From contig CAJOHD010000007.1 of the NCBI GenBank assembly GCA_905234275.1, forward strand, positions 1 through 64,000: 64,000 nt of DNA, in the 5' to 3' direction. The position numbers and the translations under genes are program-made. Origin of the DNA: an uncultured Bacteroidales bacterium (GTDB lineage: Bacteria > Bacteroidota > Bacteroidia > Bacteroidales > F082). This document shows positions 43,103-52,846 of this stretch, in pieces. The notes below the pieces were generated by a model. That model did no database searches. It was given only the letters and a program-made list of their open reading frames with translations, and was not told the origin of the DNA. Positions within the stretch are counted from its first letter, which is position 1; every line of letters begins with the position of its first letter.

Positions 43103-44505
43103 TAGAATAATCCGCGGCTGCCGATTTTAAAATAAGCCCAAGCAACTTCCATTAGAACAACTATAACACTCCAATATCTCAGAAGATTATACGTCTTCGC
43201 TCGTAATTGAGATATGCCGTATGTCCACATAATTATCAATCCAGGCAATCCAGGCAGAAGAAATCGTTCTGAATTGCCAAATCCACTAATTGAAATGACA
43301 CCTAAATAAGCAAATGTATAGGCACCCACCAAAGCGAAATCACGCCATTTTTTCTGTCGTATGGCTTCGTACATTGCAATCAATGCAAAAAAAGCCATAA
43401 AATTACGAATATAATTGCCGGCATGCTTAGTTTCCTGCGCAACCTGAATATCATCGACATGAACCATGGTGGCAAAAGGAAGAGCCACCACCATAGGAGC
43501 CATCACCGAACCTGTAGCATATACAGCCCATTGATTACCTTTAGAAGCCTGATCCAATCGTTTCGTTTCTGAATTTGTATGTCGCAAATTCCAATATTCT
43601 TCAACTTCTGTCATAATTGTTCCGCCACCTGCAACTATTATGCATAGCAACCCCCAGCCGATAATTGCAATTCTCTTGGTTCCTTTCTTCATAGATGGAG
43701 TATTTGCAAAAAGTACAGCTGACACAAATGCAAAGACCGCCGCCGCACCAAGCACCGTCCTAAAGAAAAACAAACTACCAGCTAACAACATTGGAATTGA
43801 TATAGTCCATATATTATATTTGTGCTCTCTAAGCAAATAATCCGTACGTTCCATAAATGCCACCAATAAAAACATCATCTCAGTTTCTTTCAGATGGTAG
43901 CCACAATAGATAATCAAGTTCGGCATCAATGCACACATTATACCGGCAATACGACCTACTCTCTCGTTGAACATTCTTGCCGAGAGACGATATATAAGAA
44001 TACACATCCAAGAACTCAACAATGCCTTTATTAATCGTGGAATGATGATAATAGGCCCGAAAATCTTGTATAATACAGTCAAATAAAGCGGATATCCAAC
44101 ATCTGAAAAGCCTCCACCGGAGAACCAGTAATTAAATGCCACTGACCAAGGCTCAGCTGCCAACCATTCTGCTTCTCCGTGATATCCCTTTGCATCGGCT
44201 GCACCCACTTCAAACGGGTCACCATTGATATTCATAAAATGGAAATAGGACAACACAACCCAAATCAATCGCAAAGTTACAGCTATACCGAATACGTAAC
44301 TGATATAATTCTTTTCTGATACTTGACTCCAGTCCACACTCCATCTTGGAGTCATAACAAAGAATAAACTTATGAAAATAATTCCGAGTACAACATATTC
44401 AAACAGCATGGCATAGCTGAAGAATATCAATGTCACTATAGTTAATGCTATCAAATAGGTAACTATAGCACGATTGGCTATTTGTCGTGGAAAGAACGGT
44501 ATCAT
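43102..44505 (-). CDS. Polytopic membrane protein, GT39-like
   Basis: A 467-residue membrane protein with about eleven to twelve helices. Between the first helices is a periplasmic loop with GDPFEVGAADAKGYHGEAEW, the acidic residues expected for lipid-phosphate-sugar transferases of the GT39/PMT/ArnT group. It may transfer a sugar or act as the polymerase of this locus. No other polymerase-like protein is seen in the window, so the second role should be kept open. It starts four bases after the preceding gene. Confidence 0.72.
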   Translation of the reverse strand: MIPFFPRQIANRAIVTYLIALTIVTLIFFSYAMLFEYVVLGIIFISLFFVMTPRWSVDWSQVSEKNYISYVFGIAVTLRLIWVVLSYFHFMNINGDPFEVGAADAKGYHGEAEWLAAEPWSVAFNYWFSGGGFSDVGYPLYLTVLYKIFGPIIIIPRLIKALLSSWMCILIYRLSARMFNERVGRIAGIMCALMPNLIIYCGYHLKETEMMFLLVAFMERTDYLLREHKYNIWTISIPMLLAGSLFFFRTVLGAAAVFAFVSAVLFANTPSMKKGTKRIAIIGWGLLCIIVAGGGTIMTEVEEYWNLRHTNSETKRLDQASKGNQWAVYATGSVMAPMVVALPFATMVHVDDIQVAQETKHAGNYIRNFMAFFALIAMYEAIRQKKWRDFALVGAYTFAYLGVISISGFGNSERFLLPGLPGLIIMWTYGISQLRAKTYNLLRYWSVIVVLMEVAWAYFKIGSRGLF

Positions 44506-44509
44506 CTCG

Positions 44510-45229
44510 CTATCCTAACAGTTTTCTTTTAAGTTTTATTAGATTTGTCATGGTCTTCGGACCAACTATTTTGCCGACAAAACCTTTCCAATCTGTTGAA
44601 TTGTCCGCCCAAGAGCCAAGTCCAAGATGTTCGCAATAAGTGTTTTCTGTGCAGAAATACTCGCCAGTTGTCTGCCGTGGACTAAAATACTCCACCGGAA
44701 ACACGTGCAAGTCTTTATAATCCTGTTCTTTGCCGTTCTGCACAAATCCGTTCTCGCACATTTTTGCGGAGATGAATTGGACATTTGTAGACATGTCAAA
44801 TGAGCCATCAGACTTTATAAAATGCCTATCACAATAATTTTCAAGTTGTTCACTCACCCACAAGCCATGCGCCTCGCTTGCCATCACACAGGTGCCAAGG
44901 GGCGTATATTTGCTGCCTTCAAAGCCGGCGAAAGCTGAAAAATGCAGCAAATCATCAAATGATTTGAACACTTCCACGTCGGTGTCAAGATAAACACCAC
45001 CCTCATTACACAAGACCCATAATCTGACATAGTCGCTCACAAAGGCAAACTTACCGGCTTCATAGGCTTCTTTGGCATATTCGTTATCGTTCACATCGAA
45101 GTTTTCCTCATTCCAAAGCTTATACTCCCAATCAGGCATATATTTATGCCATGACGCGACACATTTTTGAGCCAATTCAGGCATTTCACCGCGACCAAAC
45201 CAGCAATAATGGATTATCTTTGGAATCAT
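44510..45229 (-). CDS. GT32-type capsular polysaccharide glycosyltransferase
   Basis: A 239-residue transferase. It begins IPKIIHYCWFGRGEMPEL, followed by YKLWNEENFDV, FVSDYVRLWVLCNEGGVYLD and DTDVEVFKSFDD (DXD metal site), which define the GT32 (Gly_transf_sug) family. Relatives add mannose or galactose in capsule synthesis. It overlaps the upstream gene by four bases. Confidence 0.92.
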   Translation of the reverse strand: MIPKIIHYCWFGRGEMPELAQKCVASWHKYMPDWEYKLWNEENFDVNDNEYAKEAYEAGKFAFVSDYVRLWVLCNEGGVYLDTDVEVFKSFDDLLHFSAFAGFEGSKYTPLGTCVMASEAHGLWVSEQLENYCDRHFIKSDGSFDMSTNVQFISAKMCENGFVQNGKEQDYKDLHVFPVEYFSPRQTTGEYFCTENTYCEHLGLGSWADNSTDWKGFVGKIVGPKTMTNLIKLKRKLLG

Positions 45230-46173
45230 TTAAGAATTCGTTTTATTTTAGAACCCAAACGCATAAATTTTTGCATTAATTTCAAAAACCACATTGGTCT
45301 TTGATACAAACGTTTGATTTTCAATGGCTGGTGGTTCCAATCCACTTTGTCGAGCTCTATTTTTGCTTCATTATGATACTCATTAGATATGTAATAAGGC
45401 ATCAGACTATACGTCCTGAGATTGTCAACCAATTGCTTATAATCAAGATTGGATTTTTCCTCATTTTTCAGAAAATCCAAATTCCAGAGCATGTGATCTT
45501 GTGGTTTGTGCAACTTGACTCCACGGTTTGCCTCGTCAACATCTTGGTTGTAAAACGACAAAGGCTTATTCAGAAATGCCACCTTATATTTCAACGCGAT
45601 GCGAATCCATAACAGAAAATCCTCGCCAAGTTTTATGCCTTTTGGGAAGCCACCGAATTCATTAAAAACAGTTCTTGGCACGCACACAGCACCAGTCCAA
45701 AGCGGCATCGCCAAAGTTTTTGCATAAACCTGGCAATAGTTGATGTAACCTTTCTCGAAACCTGCATCAACTCCTATTGGAGCCACGCGGGTTTTCTTCT
45801 TTGTTTCGTTAACAATTGTATAATTCGTGCCATAGATGCCTGCTTTAGAAAACTCTTCTATCAATTTCGACATCTCTTCAAGAAACGTTGGCTCCCACCA
45901 GTCGTCGGCATCCAAGAAACAAAGGTATTCTCCTTGCGACAGCGACACTGCATTGTTGCGAGCCACCGAAACGCCAGCATTTTCCTGCCTAATCAGTTTG
46001 CAATTTGGTTTCTCAATAATGACTTTTTCAGCAATTTTGGCTGAGTTGTCCTTGCTGCCGTCGTCAACAATCACAAGCTCATAGTCGGTGAAAGTCTGCG
46101 ACAAAACACTGCCAATGGCCTTGGCTACATACGACGCTTTGTTATATAACGGTATGACAACAGAGAATTTCAC
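45226..46173 (-). CDS. Glycosyltransferase family 2
   Basis: A 315-residue GT-A transferase. VVIPLYNKASYVAKAIGSVL, then LVIVDDGSKDNS and FLDADDWWEP show the nucleotide and metal-binding sites. C-terminal sequence after residue 200 is basic and probably contacts the membrane. It starts 12 bases after the aminotransferase stop codon. Confidence 0.93.
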   Translation of the reverse strand: MKFSVVIPLYNKASYVAKAIGSVLSQTFTDYELVIVDDGSKDNSAKIAEKVIIEKPNCKLIRQENAGVSVARNNAVSLSQGEYLCFLDADDWWEPTFLEEMSKLIEEFSKAGIYGTNYTIVNETKKKTRVAPIGVDAGFEKGYINYCQVYAKTLAMPLWTGAVCVPRTVFNEFGGFPKGIKLGEDFLLWIRIALKYKVAFLNKPLSFYNQDVDEANRGVKLHKPQDHMLWNLDFLKNEEKSNLDYKQLVDNLRTYSLMPYYISNEYHNEAKIELDKVDWNHQPLKIKRLYQRPMWFLKLMQKFMRLGSKIKRILK

Positions 46174-46185
46174 AACAAAATTGTT

Positions 46186-47292
46186 TTAAAACCTGTTCAG
46201 TGCTTCAACAATATATTTAATCTCTTCTTTTTTTATGCATGGACCCATCGGAAGGCTTAACTCTTGGTTTGCCATCTTTTCAGTAATTGGCAATGACAGT
46301 CCTTCCCAAAATCCAGCATAGCACTCCTGCAGATGCGGTGGAATCGGATAATGTATCAATGTCTGAATCCCATTGTTTTTCAAATATTCCTGCAAGGCAT
46401 CACGCTTTTCGCAAAAAATCGGGAAAAGATGATACACATTATTTTCATCATGCAAGCGTGTTGGCATAGTGATATCAGGATTTTTGATGTTTTTGTAATA
46501 ATACGCCGCTACCTGCTGGCGCAAGTGGTTGTCTTCATCCAAATGACGCAGTTTAACATCAAGAACCGCCGCCTGAACCTCGTCCAAACGGCTGTTGCGG
46601 CCACAATACTTGAAAACGTATTTTTTGCTCGAACCATAATTCGCCAAAGAGCGTATACATTCTGCCATTGCTTTGTTATTTGTAGTGACCGCACCACCAT
46701 CGCCGAATGCCCCGAGATTTTTTCCAGGATAAAAACTATGTCCGGCAGCCTCACCTATCGACCCTGTTTTTTGTCCTTTGTATTCACATCCGTGCGCCTG
46801 GGCATTGTCTTCAACCAAATGAAGATGGTATTTCTTGCACAAATCGCCAATCTTTTCAGTATAAGCACAGCGTCCGTAGAGATGCACCAAAAGTATCGAC
46901 TTTGTTCGCGATGTTATAACCTCTTCTATCTTGTTTTCGTCGAGTTCCAATGTGTTCGGATTGGGCTCGACCAGCACCGCTTTTAAGCCATTCTCGGTAA
47001 TAGCCAAAACTGAAGCAATATAAGTATTGGCCGGTACAATAACTTCATCGCCAGACTGCATTACGCCTAATTCAATATATGCACGGTAAATCCAAATCAA
47101 GGCATCCAGACCGTTTCCGCAGCCAATACAGTACTTCGTCCCAATATAGTCGGCGTAATGCTGTTCAAATCTGGCATTTTCTTCTCCTTGAAGATACCAG
47201 CCGCTATCCACAACTCGATTCACTGTTTCGTGGATTTCATCGGCATATTTGGCCGTTATATCTTTTAATGAAAGAAACGGTATCTCCATCAC
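46186..47292 (-). CDS. DegT/DnrJ/EryC1/StrS aminotransferase (FdtB/QdtB-like)
   Basis: A 368-residue PLP enzyme. Substrate-binding [14 protein letters not shown]-stacking VEDNAQAHG and the lysine in [16 protein letters not shown] are present. With the ketoisomerase and acetyltransferase encoded just upstream it forms a cassette for dTDP-3-acylamino-3,6-dideoxyhexose (Fuc3NAc or Qui3NAc), transferring an amino group to C3. It overlaps the acetyltransferase by four bases. It is also a relative of PorR, which is required for A-LPS in Porphyromonas. Confidence 0.92.
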   Translation of the reverse strand: MMEIPFLSLKDITAKYADEIHETVNRVVDSGWYLQGEENARFEQHYADYIGTKYCIGCGNGLDALIWIYRAYIELGVMQSGDEVIVPANTYIASVLAITENGLKAVLVEPNPNTLELDENKIEEVITSRTKSILLVHLYGRCAYTEKIGDLCKKYHLHLVEDNAQAHGCEYKGQKTGSIGEAAGHSFYPGKNLGAFGDGGAVTTNNKAMAECIRSLANYGSSKKYVFKYCGRNSRLDEVQAAVLDVKLRHLDEDNHLRQQVAAYYYKNIKNPDITMPTRLHDENNVYHLFPIFCEKRDALQEYLKNNGIQTLIHYPIPPHLQECYAGFWEGLSLPITEKMANQELSLPMGPCIKKEEIKYIVEALNRF

Positions 47293-47756
47293 TTTTTTTC
47301 TTTTTCGCCAACTTTTCTGACAAATTTAGCAGGATTTCCCGTCCAGACCTCTCCTGCGGGAACATCACGGGTAACGACGCTACCCATGCCTATCACGGCA
47401 CCTTCACCGATGGTCAGTCCGCATAATATGCAACTCCCGGCACCTATGCTGGCACCTTTTTTCACCAACGTCGGCTCCATAACCCAATTTTTGTTGCGCG
47501 ACTTAGGATTCCTATCGTTTGTGAAAGTGACATTACTGCCGACAAAAACCCAGTCTTCCAAAGTAACCCCATCCCACACTTGAACGCCGCTTTTGATGGT
47601 TACATTATCGCCAATTACAGCACCGTTCTCAACCAAACAATGCGAGCATATATTACAGTTTTCACCAATTTTCGCACCTGGAAGCACCACGCAGAACTGC
47701 CATACGCGACTTGATTCAGGTATTACGGCTTGGCAATCGGACAGGGGATGTATCAT
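47289..47756 (-). CDS. Hexapeptide-repeat acetyltransferase (FdtC/QdtC-like)
   Basis: A 155-residue left-handed beta-helix enzyme with repeats such as [20 protein letters not shown] and the C-terminal [17 protein letters not shown]. It would acetylate the C3 amino group of the deoxyhexose. It is placed between the ketoisomerase and the aminotransferase, with four-base overlaps on both sides. Confidence 0.88.
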   Translation of the reverse strand: MIHPLSDCQAVIPESSRVWQFCVVLPGAKIGENCNICSHCLVENGAVIGDNVTIKSGVQVWDGVTLEDWVFVGSNVTFTNDRNPKSRNKNWVMEPTLVKKGASIGAGSCILCGLTIGEGAVIGMGSVVTRDVPAGEVWTGNPAKFVRKVGEKEKK

Positions 47757-48172
47757 AAGCCCTTAAATTTTAAAAATTCTTGATAATCACGGATATAGTC
47801 ATCCGGTTCATATTTCTCACTAGCAAGCACCATCAGAACAGAGTTGTCAGAAAAATTGTCCAAAGTACGCCACAGTCCTGGTTTTACCAGCAAGCCCTTC
47901 CATGGGCAATCAAGCACAAACGATTTCTTTCTCTTTCCGTCATTGAGGGTTACGCGCACCGAACCGCTGGTAGCAAACATCAGTTGGCTTAACTGTTTGT
48001 GAGCGTGCTCACCACGCGAAGCGCCAGGCACCTGGTACAAATAATATATTCTCTTTATCTCAAACGGAATATCAATATTTCCCTCAATAACCGATAAATA
48101 ACCACGGGTATCGGAATACCTGCGTATATCTATCCATCTGCAATCGTCAACTTTTGTCGCTACAAAATCCAT
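47753..48172 (-). CDS. WxcM-like sugar 3,4-ketoisomerase (FdtA/QdtA-like)
   Basis: A 139-residue cupin. [17 protein letters not shown], the tandem His in [12 protein letters not shown] and [12 protein letters not shown] are those of dTDP-4-oxo-6-deoxyglucose 3,4-ketoisomerases. It would convert the 4-keto into a 3-keto sugar before amination. The dTDP-glucose genes rmlA and rmlB are not in the window. It starts the three-gene cassette. Confidence 0.9.
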   Translation of the reverse strand: MDFVATKVDDCRWIDIRRYSDTRGYLSVIEGNIDIPFEIKRIYYLYQVPGASRGEHAHKQLSQLMFATSGSVRVTLNDGKRKKSFVLDCPWKGLLVKPGLWRTLDNFSDNSVLMVLASEKYEPDDYIRDYQEFLKFKGL

Positions 48173-48174
48173 TT

Positions 48175-49170
48175 TTAAGTACTTTTTCTCAATTCTCTCT
48201 TATAAATCATGGCCTTATACAAGGCAAAAGCCTCAAAACGAAGCTTCGATGCAGTCATCTTCCGTGCTTGCTTCAATTTCGCACTGTCAGGAATGACATC
48301 GGCATACTTGGCAACAAGATTTCTGGCATCATTCAGTTGTCTTTTGTGCAGATACAGCAAAAATTCTTTGTAAAACACATATTCCTGCATCATCTCTTCT
48401 GTGAAACAGACATCTTGCGGAAACATCTCGTTGAGATAACGACGCACACTCATCAACCCCTTATGATACCAAAGATATTTCGGATGGTCGACTGGGACAA
48501 ACGACGCGGAACCTTTATAAACACGATAAACCACCGTCAAATCCTGGATATGACCCCATTTTGCATATTGCGACATCACTGCTTGCATCGGCAAATCCTC
48601 GACAGGGAAGCCACGGCGTACAAACTCGTCAAAATCAACTTTATCGAGAATCTCTTTTCGAATCAGAACGGACAATGGCATGGCATAAACCCCACCATTA
48701 TAGTCATGAGAGAAATAAAACGGCTTGACATTGCCGTCTTCAACAGGATGCAGTGGCGCCACAGCATTGGGAACCAATTTGTTTTCTCTAACGAGGAGTT
48801 TGTAACCTGCCGTCGAAACCATGCCACAATCGGGATGCTGTCTGAAATAATCCAGCTGCTTCTGCAGCTTATGGTCGTCGCACCAATAATCATCGCCAGC
48901 TATGATGTTAACGAAATCGCCTGTGCATGCGTGAAAAACTCTGGCACTGTTTGCCATGATACCAAGATTATGTGCGTCAGATAAAAGTCTGATTATATCA
49001 GGATACCGATTTGCATAATCTTGACAAATCGCCAACGTTCCGTCAGGACTGCAGTCTTCGCCGACGACAACCTCCAAATCAAAGTCACCTTTCTGGCAAA
49101 GTATGCTATCGAGAGTCTGGGCGATAGTATCCTGCTGGTTATATGTTATGACCGCTACCGAAACTTTCAT
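48175..49170 (-). CDS. Glycosyltransferase family 2
   Basis: A 331-residue GT-A transferase: VAVITYNQQDTIAQTLDSIL, VVVGEDCSPDGT and NIIAGDDYW. The sequence EDC-S-PDGT with DDYW is typical of the family members that add rhamnose or similar sugars, but the donor is unknown. The C-terminal third is helical and Arg/Lys-rich. Overlaps the deacetylase by four bases. Confidence 0.93.
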   Translation of the reverse strand: MKVSVAVITYNQQDTIAQTLDSILCQKGDFDLEVVVGEDCSPDGTLAICQDYANRYPDIIRLLSDAHNLGIMANSARVFHACTGDFVNIIAGDDYWCDDHKLQKQLDYFRQHPDCGMVSTAGYKLLVRENKLVPNAVAPLHPVEDGNVKPFYFSHDYNGGVYAMPLSVLIRKEILDKVDFDEFVRRGFPVEDLPMQAVMSQYAKWGHIQDLTVVYRVYKGSASFVPVDHPKYLWYHKGLMSVRRYLNEMFPQDVCFTEEMMQEYVFYKEFLLYLHKRQLNDARNLVAKYADVIPDSAKLKQARKMTASKLRFEAFALYKAMIYKRELRKST

Positions 49171-49952
49171 CTTCCTTCACAATCTTTAAAACGGGGGAAG
49201 TCTCCTGATGTAAAGCGTTCTACAAACTTTTCCGACATGTTGATACGTGGAAGGAACCATCTGCCTGTAAACCAGCTTGCTTTTAAAGTGCCTTCCAACG
49301 CCGAGAATGCCATTTTATAGCTAAATTTTTGAATCTGCTGGCGGTTGTTGTTCGACACTTCCACAATTCTTCCGTACGGGAAAGCAAAAGAGTCAACTTC
49401 GACACCAAGCTCATCCTGTAACCAGTCATTGCCTTTATTGCATTGCTCTGTCATCTCGTCTTGACTCAAATTGCGGAAAACTTTATGTTGCCATCCGTGA
49501 CAGCCAATACGGCAAAGCGGTTCCCATGACAAAGCCCGCAAATGCTCTTTTGTGATATAGCCTGGCTTGTCAACCAAATCGGGACTTACAAACAGAGTAA
49601 AAGGAACATCCAACTGCTTCAGTACAGGAAATGCATCAGTATAAACGGTGTCGTACACATCATCGAAGGTGACGTAAAAGCATTTGTTTTTCCAATCACG
49701 TTTGTCAATCATCTCAAGTAACTCCGCCCATGTCATGGCATGCCAGCCATCATTCACCAAATACTCAAGCATTTTCCTGAACGAGCCACACGTCATCTCG
49801 AAAGCGCTTTTGCAATCCTCCTTTGACGGTTTGAAGCCATGAACCATCAGCACAATAGGCGACTGCCTGCCATGAAGGCGCCATAAAAGACGCATCCACG
49901 CTTTGTATAAGCGGTTGTGTTCACGTATCAATCGCAGTGAAAACGGTATCAT
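49167..49952 (-). CDS. Polysaccharide deacetylase
   Basis: A 261-residue NodB-domain protein. IVLMVHGF starts the domain, then YVTFDDVYDTVYTDAFP (metal-binding DD), GCHGWQHKVFRNL (HX3H) and FAFPYGR. It would deacetylate a sugar unit of the lipid-linked or nascent polysaccharide. There is no signal peptide, but the N-terminus is basic and hydrophobic. It overlaps the GT2 genes on both sides by four bases. Confidence 0.9.
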   Translation of the reverse strand: MIPFSLRLIREHNRLYKAWMRLLWRLHGRQSPIVLMVHGFKPSKEDCKSAFEMTCGSFRKMLEYLVNDGWHAMTWAELLEMIDKRDWKNKCFYVTFDDVYDTVYTDAFPVLKQLDVPFTLFVSPDLVDKPGYITKEHLRALSWEPLCRIGCHGWQHKVFRNLSQDEMTEQCNKGNDWLQDELGVEVDSFAFPYGRIVEVSNNNRQQIQKFSYKMAFSALEGTLKASWFTGRWFLPRINMSEKFVERFTSGDFPRFKDCEGR

Positions 49953-50890
49953 TTTGATCTAAAAAGTCTTTTTTTTAATAAAGACAATTTATACACACAC
50001 CATCCCACTGGTCGTGAAGTCTTGAAAATATACTTGTATTTCGGCGGCATAACATCATAAGGCAAATACCGTACAATATAGTCAGTGCATTCTCTTTCGT
50101 GTTTGTTTCCGAAATAATAACCATATTTGAGAATATTCGAGGCAAAACGCATCCCGAGGTAACGTGCAAAAGCTCTGTTTTCCACAAAATATGGTATATA
50201 CTTGTCTATATAATAATCTATTCGTTGTGTTATTTCAAAATGAGCATTTAGATTCTCTTCCACCCTGTTGGATGCGTCTTTATTGTAATAAGCAAAGACC
50301 TTGTTGTAAAATGCGACAGGAAAACGAAAAATTATCCTATACCATAAATCCAAGTCTTCCGCTATTTTTATACGTTCATCGAAAAGCCCTACAGATATTG
50401 CTTTTTCACGATGAAGAATAATCGACGAAGAACAAAACAAATCATTATGTGAAGTGGCAAAATAGTTTTTCACATAATCTCTGAAATTTTTTGGCATTCC
50501 CTGTTGGCATGCCTTATAATCCCCTTTGATTATATATGCGTAATTCACTCCGCACAAAGCCGCATCTGGGAAGTCAACTGTCAGTTGAACCAATTCTTTC
50601 AAACAGTCTTTATCCCAGTTGTCATCACCATCAATCAATGCGACATAATCTCCTTTAGCCTCTTGAATACCCTTGTTGCGAGCCGCACTCACACCTTTGT
50701 TCGGTTGGTTTATCAAACGTATATTTTGATATATCAACATTTCTTCACGCACAATATCTGCACCACAATCAGTACTGCCGTCGTTCACCACAATGAGTTC
50801 AAAATCATTGTACGACTGCTCCATAACGCTCCTGATTGTCGTCCGGATGTCTTTCTCTTTGTTATATAACGGAATTACTATCGAAATCAT
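49949..50890 (-). CDS. Glycosyltransferase family 2
   Basis: A 313-residue transferase: IVIPLYNKEKDIRTTIRSVM, LIVVNDGSTDCG and ALIDGDDNW. The C-terminal segment ends with a basic patch (SLLKKRLFRSK). The donor sugar is unknown. Confidence 0.93.
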   Translation of the reverse strand: MISIVIPLYNKEKDIRTTIRSVMEQSYNDFELIVVNDGSTDCGADIVREEMLIYQNIRLINQPNKGVSAARNKGIQEAKGDYVALIDGDDNWDKDCLKELVQLTVDFPDAALCGVNYAYIIKGDYKACQQGMPKNFRDYVKNYFATSHNDLFCSSSIILHREKAISVGLFDERIKIAEDLDLWYRIIFRFPVAFYNKVFAYYNKDASNRVEENLNAHFEITQRIDYYIDKYIPYFVENRAFARYLGMRFASNILKYGYYFGNKHERECTDYIVRYLPYDVMPPKYKYIFKTSRPVGWCVYKLSLLKKRLFRSK

Positions 50891-51849
50891 AATTTAGTAC
50901 GACAAATTAGACGAAACAGAATAGCGTTTGACAACAAAAACTTTTCTTTAACTGACTTCTTAACTCCAGTTATGTCTTGTAAATAAGCGAACGCTTCATC
51001 AAGAATATGTCTGATTTTCTCTTTTTCTTCGTCAGAATACAAATTCTTGTCACGATAATAATCCTTTTGAAGCACCATCAAACGGGAGATTGCATAACTA
51101 AAGACCTTTTCGATCTGATCTTCATCATAATGCATTTTTGCAAATTCCATCAATTGCTCGTCCACATAAAGGCTTTCATATAATTTTGTTGTTTTTTTAT
51201 GTGTTATTGAAGTTTGAAGCTGCCAGAAGTAGTATTCTGCTCTTGATTGAACGACACGCTCGGCATAAAACAGTATCAGTCTTTCCGAGAACTCGTCCGA
51301 GTTCATGTGGAAATAATTGTTTTGTTCAAACACATGATTATATAGCTCCCGCCTAAAAGCCATCCCATTGCATCCCAATTCCCATTCTGGCAAAGTGAGT
51401 TTGCATGCATCACGACCAGTATAACTGACAAAAAGGGGTTCATTGTTAGGTATTCGGCCATATTCGCCATCACGACCTGGAATTTTTACAACCATCACGG
51501 GTAACACGACATCAGTGCCATCTTTAATATTGTTTTGCATTATTCGCAAATAATCTGACTCTATCTCATCATCGTCATATAAAATAACACAATACGTGCC
51601 TTTAGCCTCTTTCACTCCTTCGTCAATGGGTCGTTTTGCATTACCTGAATTATGTTTAAGACATATAGTACGAATACGTACATCACGTTCTGAATAACGT
51701 CGAGCCATCTCTAAACTGTTGTCAGTTGAACAGTCGTCAACAATGATTAGTTCCCAGTTATTATATGTCTGTTTTAAAACAGAATTAATTGCTGCATCCA
51801 ATGTCGATTCTGCATTATAAACTGGTATGACTATAGAAAATTCAGGCAT
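50887..51849 (-). CDS. Glycosyltransferase family 2
   Basis: A 320-residue transferase. IVIPVYNAESTLDAAINSVL, LIIVDDCSTDNS and VILYDDDEIE are its sugar-nucleotide and metal sites; the acidic triplet DDD replaces the usual DXD. The middle part has MNSDEFSERLILFYAE. It overlaps the next gene by eight bases. Confidence 0.92.
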   Translation of the reverse strand: MPEFSIVIPVYNAESTLDAAINSVLKQTYNNWELIIVDDCSTDNSLEMARRYSERDVRIRTICLKHNSGNAKRPIDEGVKEAKGTYCVILYDDDEIESDYLRIMQNNIKDGTDVVLPVMVVKIPGRDGEYGRIPNNEPLFVSYTGRDACKLTLPEWELGCNGMAFRRELYNHVFEQNNYFHMNSDEFSERLILFYAERVVQSRAEYYFWQLQTSITHKKTTKLYESLYVDEQLMEFAKMHYDEDQIEKVFSYAISRLMVLQKDYYRDKNLYSDEEKEKIRHILDEAFAYLQDITGVKKSVKEKFLLSNAILFRLICRTKL

Positions 51850-52846
51850 GTTTTATCTTATAAAAAACAGACAATACATCCAACAAAACAGAACCAATAA
51901 AAGGATTTTTGACAATAATCCGATTAACTCTGTTCATATAATTCACCAATTGCCTCGACGGACGAGTATCACGAAGCATATTATAAAACTCTTTTCTTTC
52001 CTTATGGGATGTCTTCACCAATCTGATGAAAAGCCGATTGATAAACCACGGAAGGCCATCATCCAAAAAATGTGCTACAGTTTTTGCTGAATCAACAATG
52101 CTATTACGCCAGTTAATAATCATTTCCGCAGCTCCTATTGTAGAAAAATAGATCAATTTTCCGCTGCCTCTATTTAGTTGCGATGTGACCTGTGAGTCTG
52201 TTTGTCGATAGCGATAAAGCGCATCTGGAATAACTGCAACTTTATCAGCTACGACAATCGCTTGCATCATAAATGTAGTGTCTTGTCCAAATCGCATATT
52301 CTCTGGGAAACGGATATTATTGTCCATTACCAACTGTAGCCTGTATACAGATCTGACGGCATATCCCAGATGATAGATTAATTCCTTGCCAAATTGTTTT
52401 TCAATAAAAGAGACACCCTTCAAATTATGGAGTTCTTTCTTAAAACATTTGTCAACACTCTCGCTATTGTTTTTTAGCACAGAATAATTAAAGCAAATAA
52501 CATCCGGATTTTCTTTTTCGCAAACATCAATAATCTGCGAAACCGAATTATGTGAAATCAAATCATCTGGATCCACAAACCAAACGTATTCTCCCTTTGC
52601 ATTCCTAATTCCAGTATTACGCGCTCCACCAGACATTTTATTTATCTTATGTTCTATCAGAATCAAATTATCATGCTTTTGCTGATATTGTCTGATAATC
52701 TCATTAGAGCGGTCAGGAGAACAGTCGTCAACACAAATTACCTCATAATCTGATTCAGGCAGATCTTGTGAATAAATTCTATCCAAACATTCGGAGATAT
52801 ATTTCTCCACTCCATATACAGGCAATATATATGAAATACGTATCAT
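51842..52846 (-). CDS. Glycosyltransferase family 2
   Basis: A 334-residue transferase: YILPVYGVEKYISECLDRIY, VICVDDCSPDRS and WFVDPDDLIS. It shares the pattern VEKYIxxCLDxxYxQ and xxxARNTG with the next gene and with 61685-62683, so the three may have arisen by duplication. The donor is unknown. Confidence 0.93.
   Translation of the reverse strand: MIRISYILPVYGVEKYISECLDRIYSQDLPESDYEVICVDDCSPDRSNEIIRQYQQKHDNLILIEHKINKMSGGARNTGIRNAKGEYVWFVDPDDLISHNSVSQIIDVCEKENPDVICFNYSVLKNNSESVDKCFKKELHNLKGVSFIEKQFGKELIYHLGYAVRSVYRLQLVMDNNIRFPENMRFGQDTTFMMQAIVVADKVAVIPDALYRYRQTDSQVTSQLNRGSGKLIYFSTIGAAEMIINWRNSIVDSAKTVAHFLDDGLPWFINRLFIRLVKTSHKERKEFYNMLRDTRPSRQLVNYMNRVNRIIVKNPFIGSVLLDVLSVFYKIKHA

Noticed and set aside
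46333..46986. Open frame of 217 codons on the plus strand opposite the aminotransferase
   Set aside because: It is antisense to a clear DegT-family gene and has no motif.
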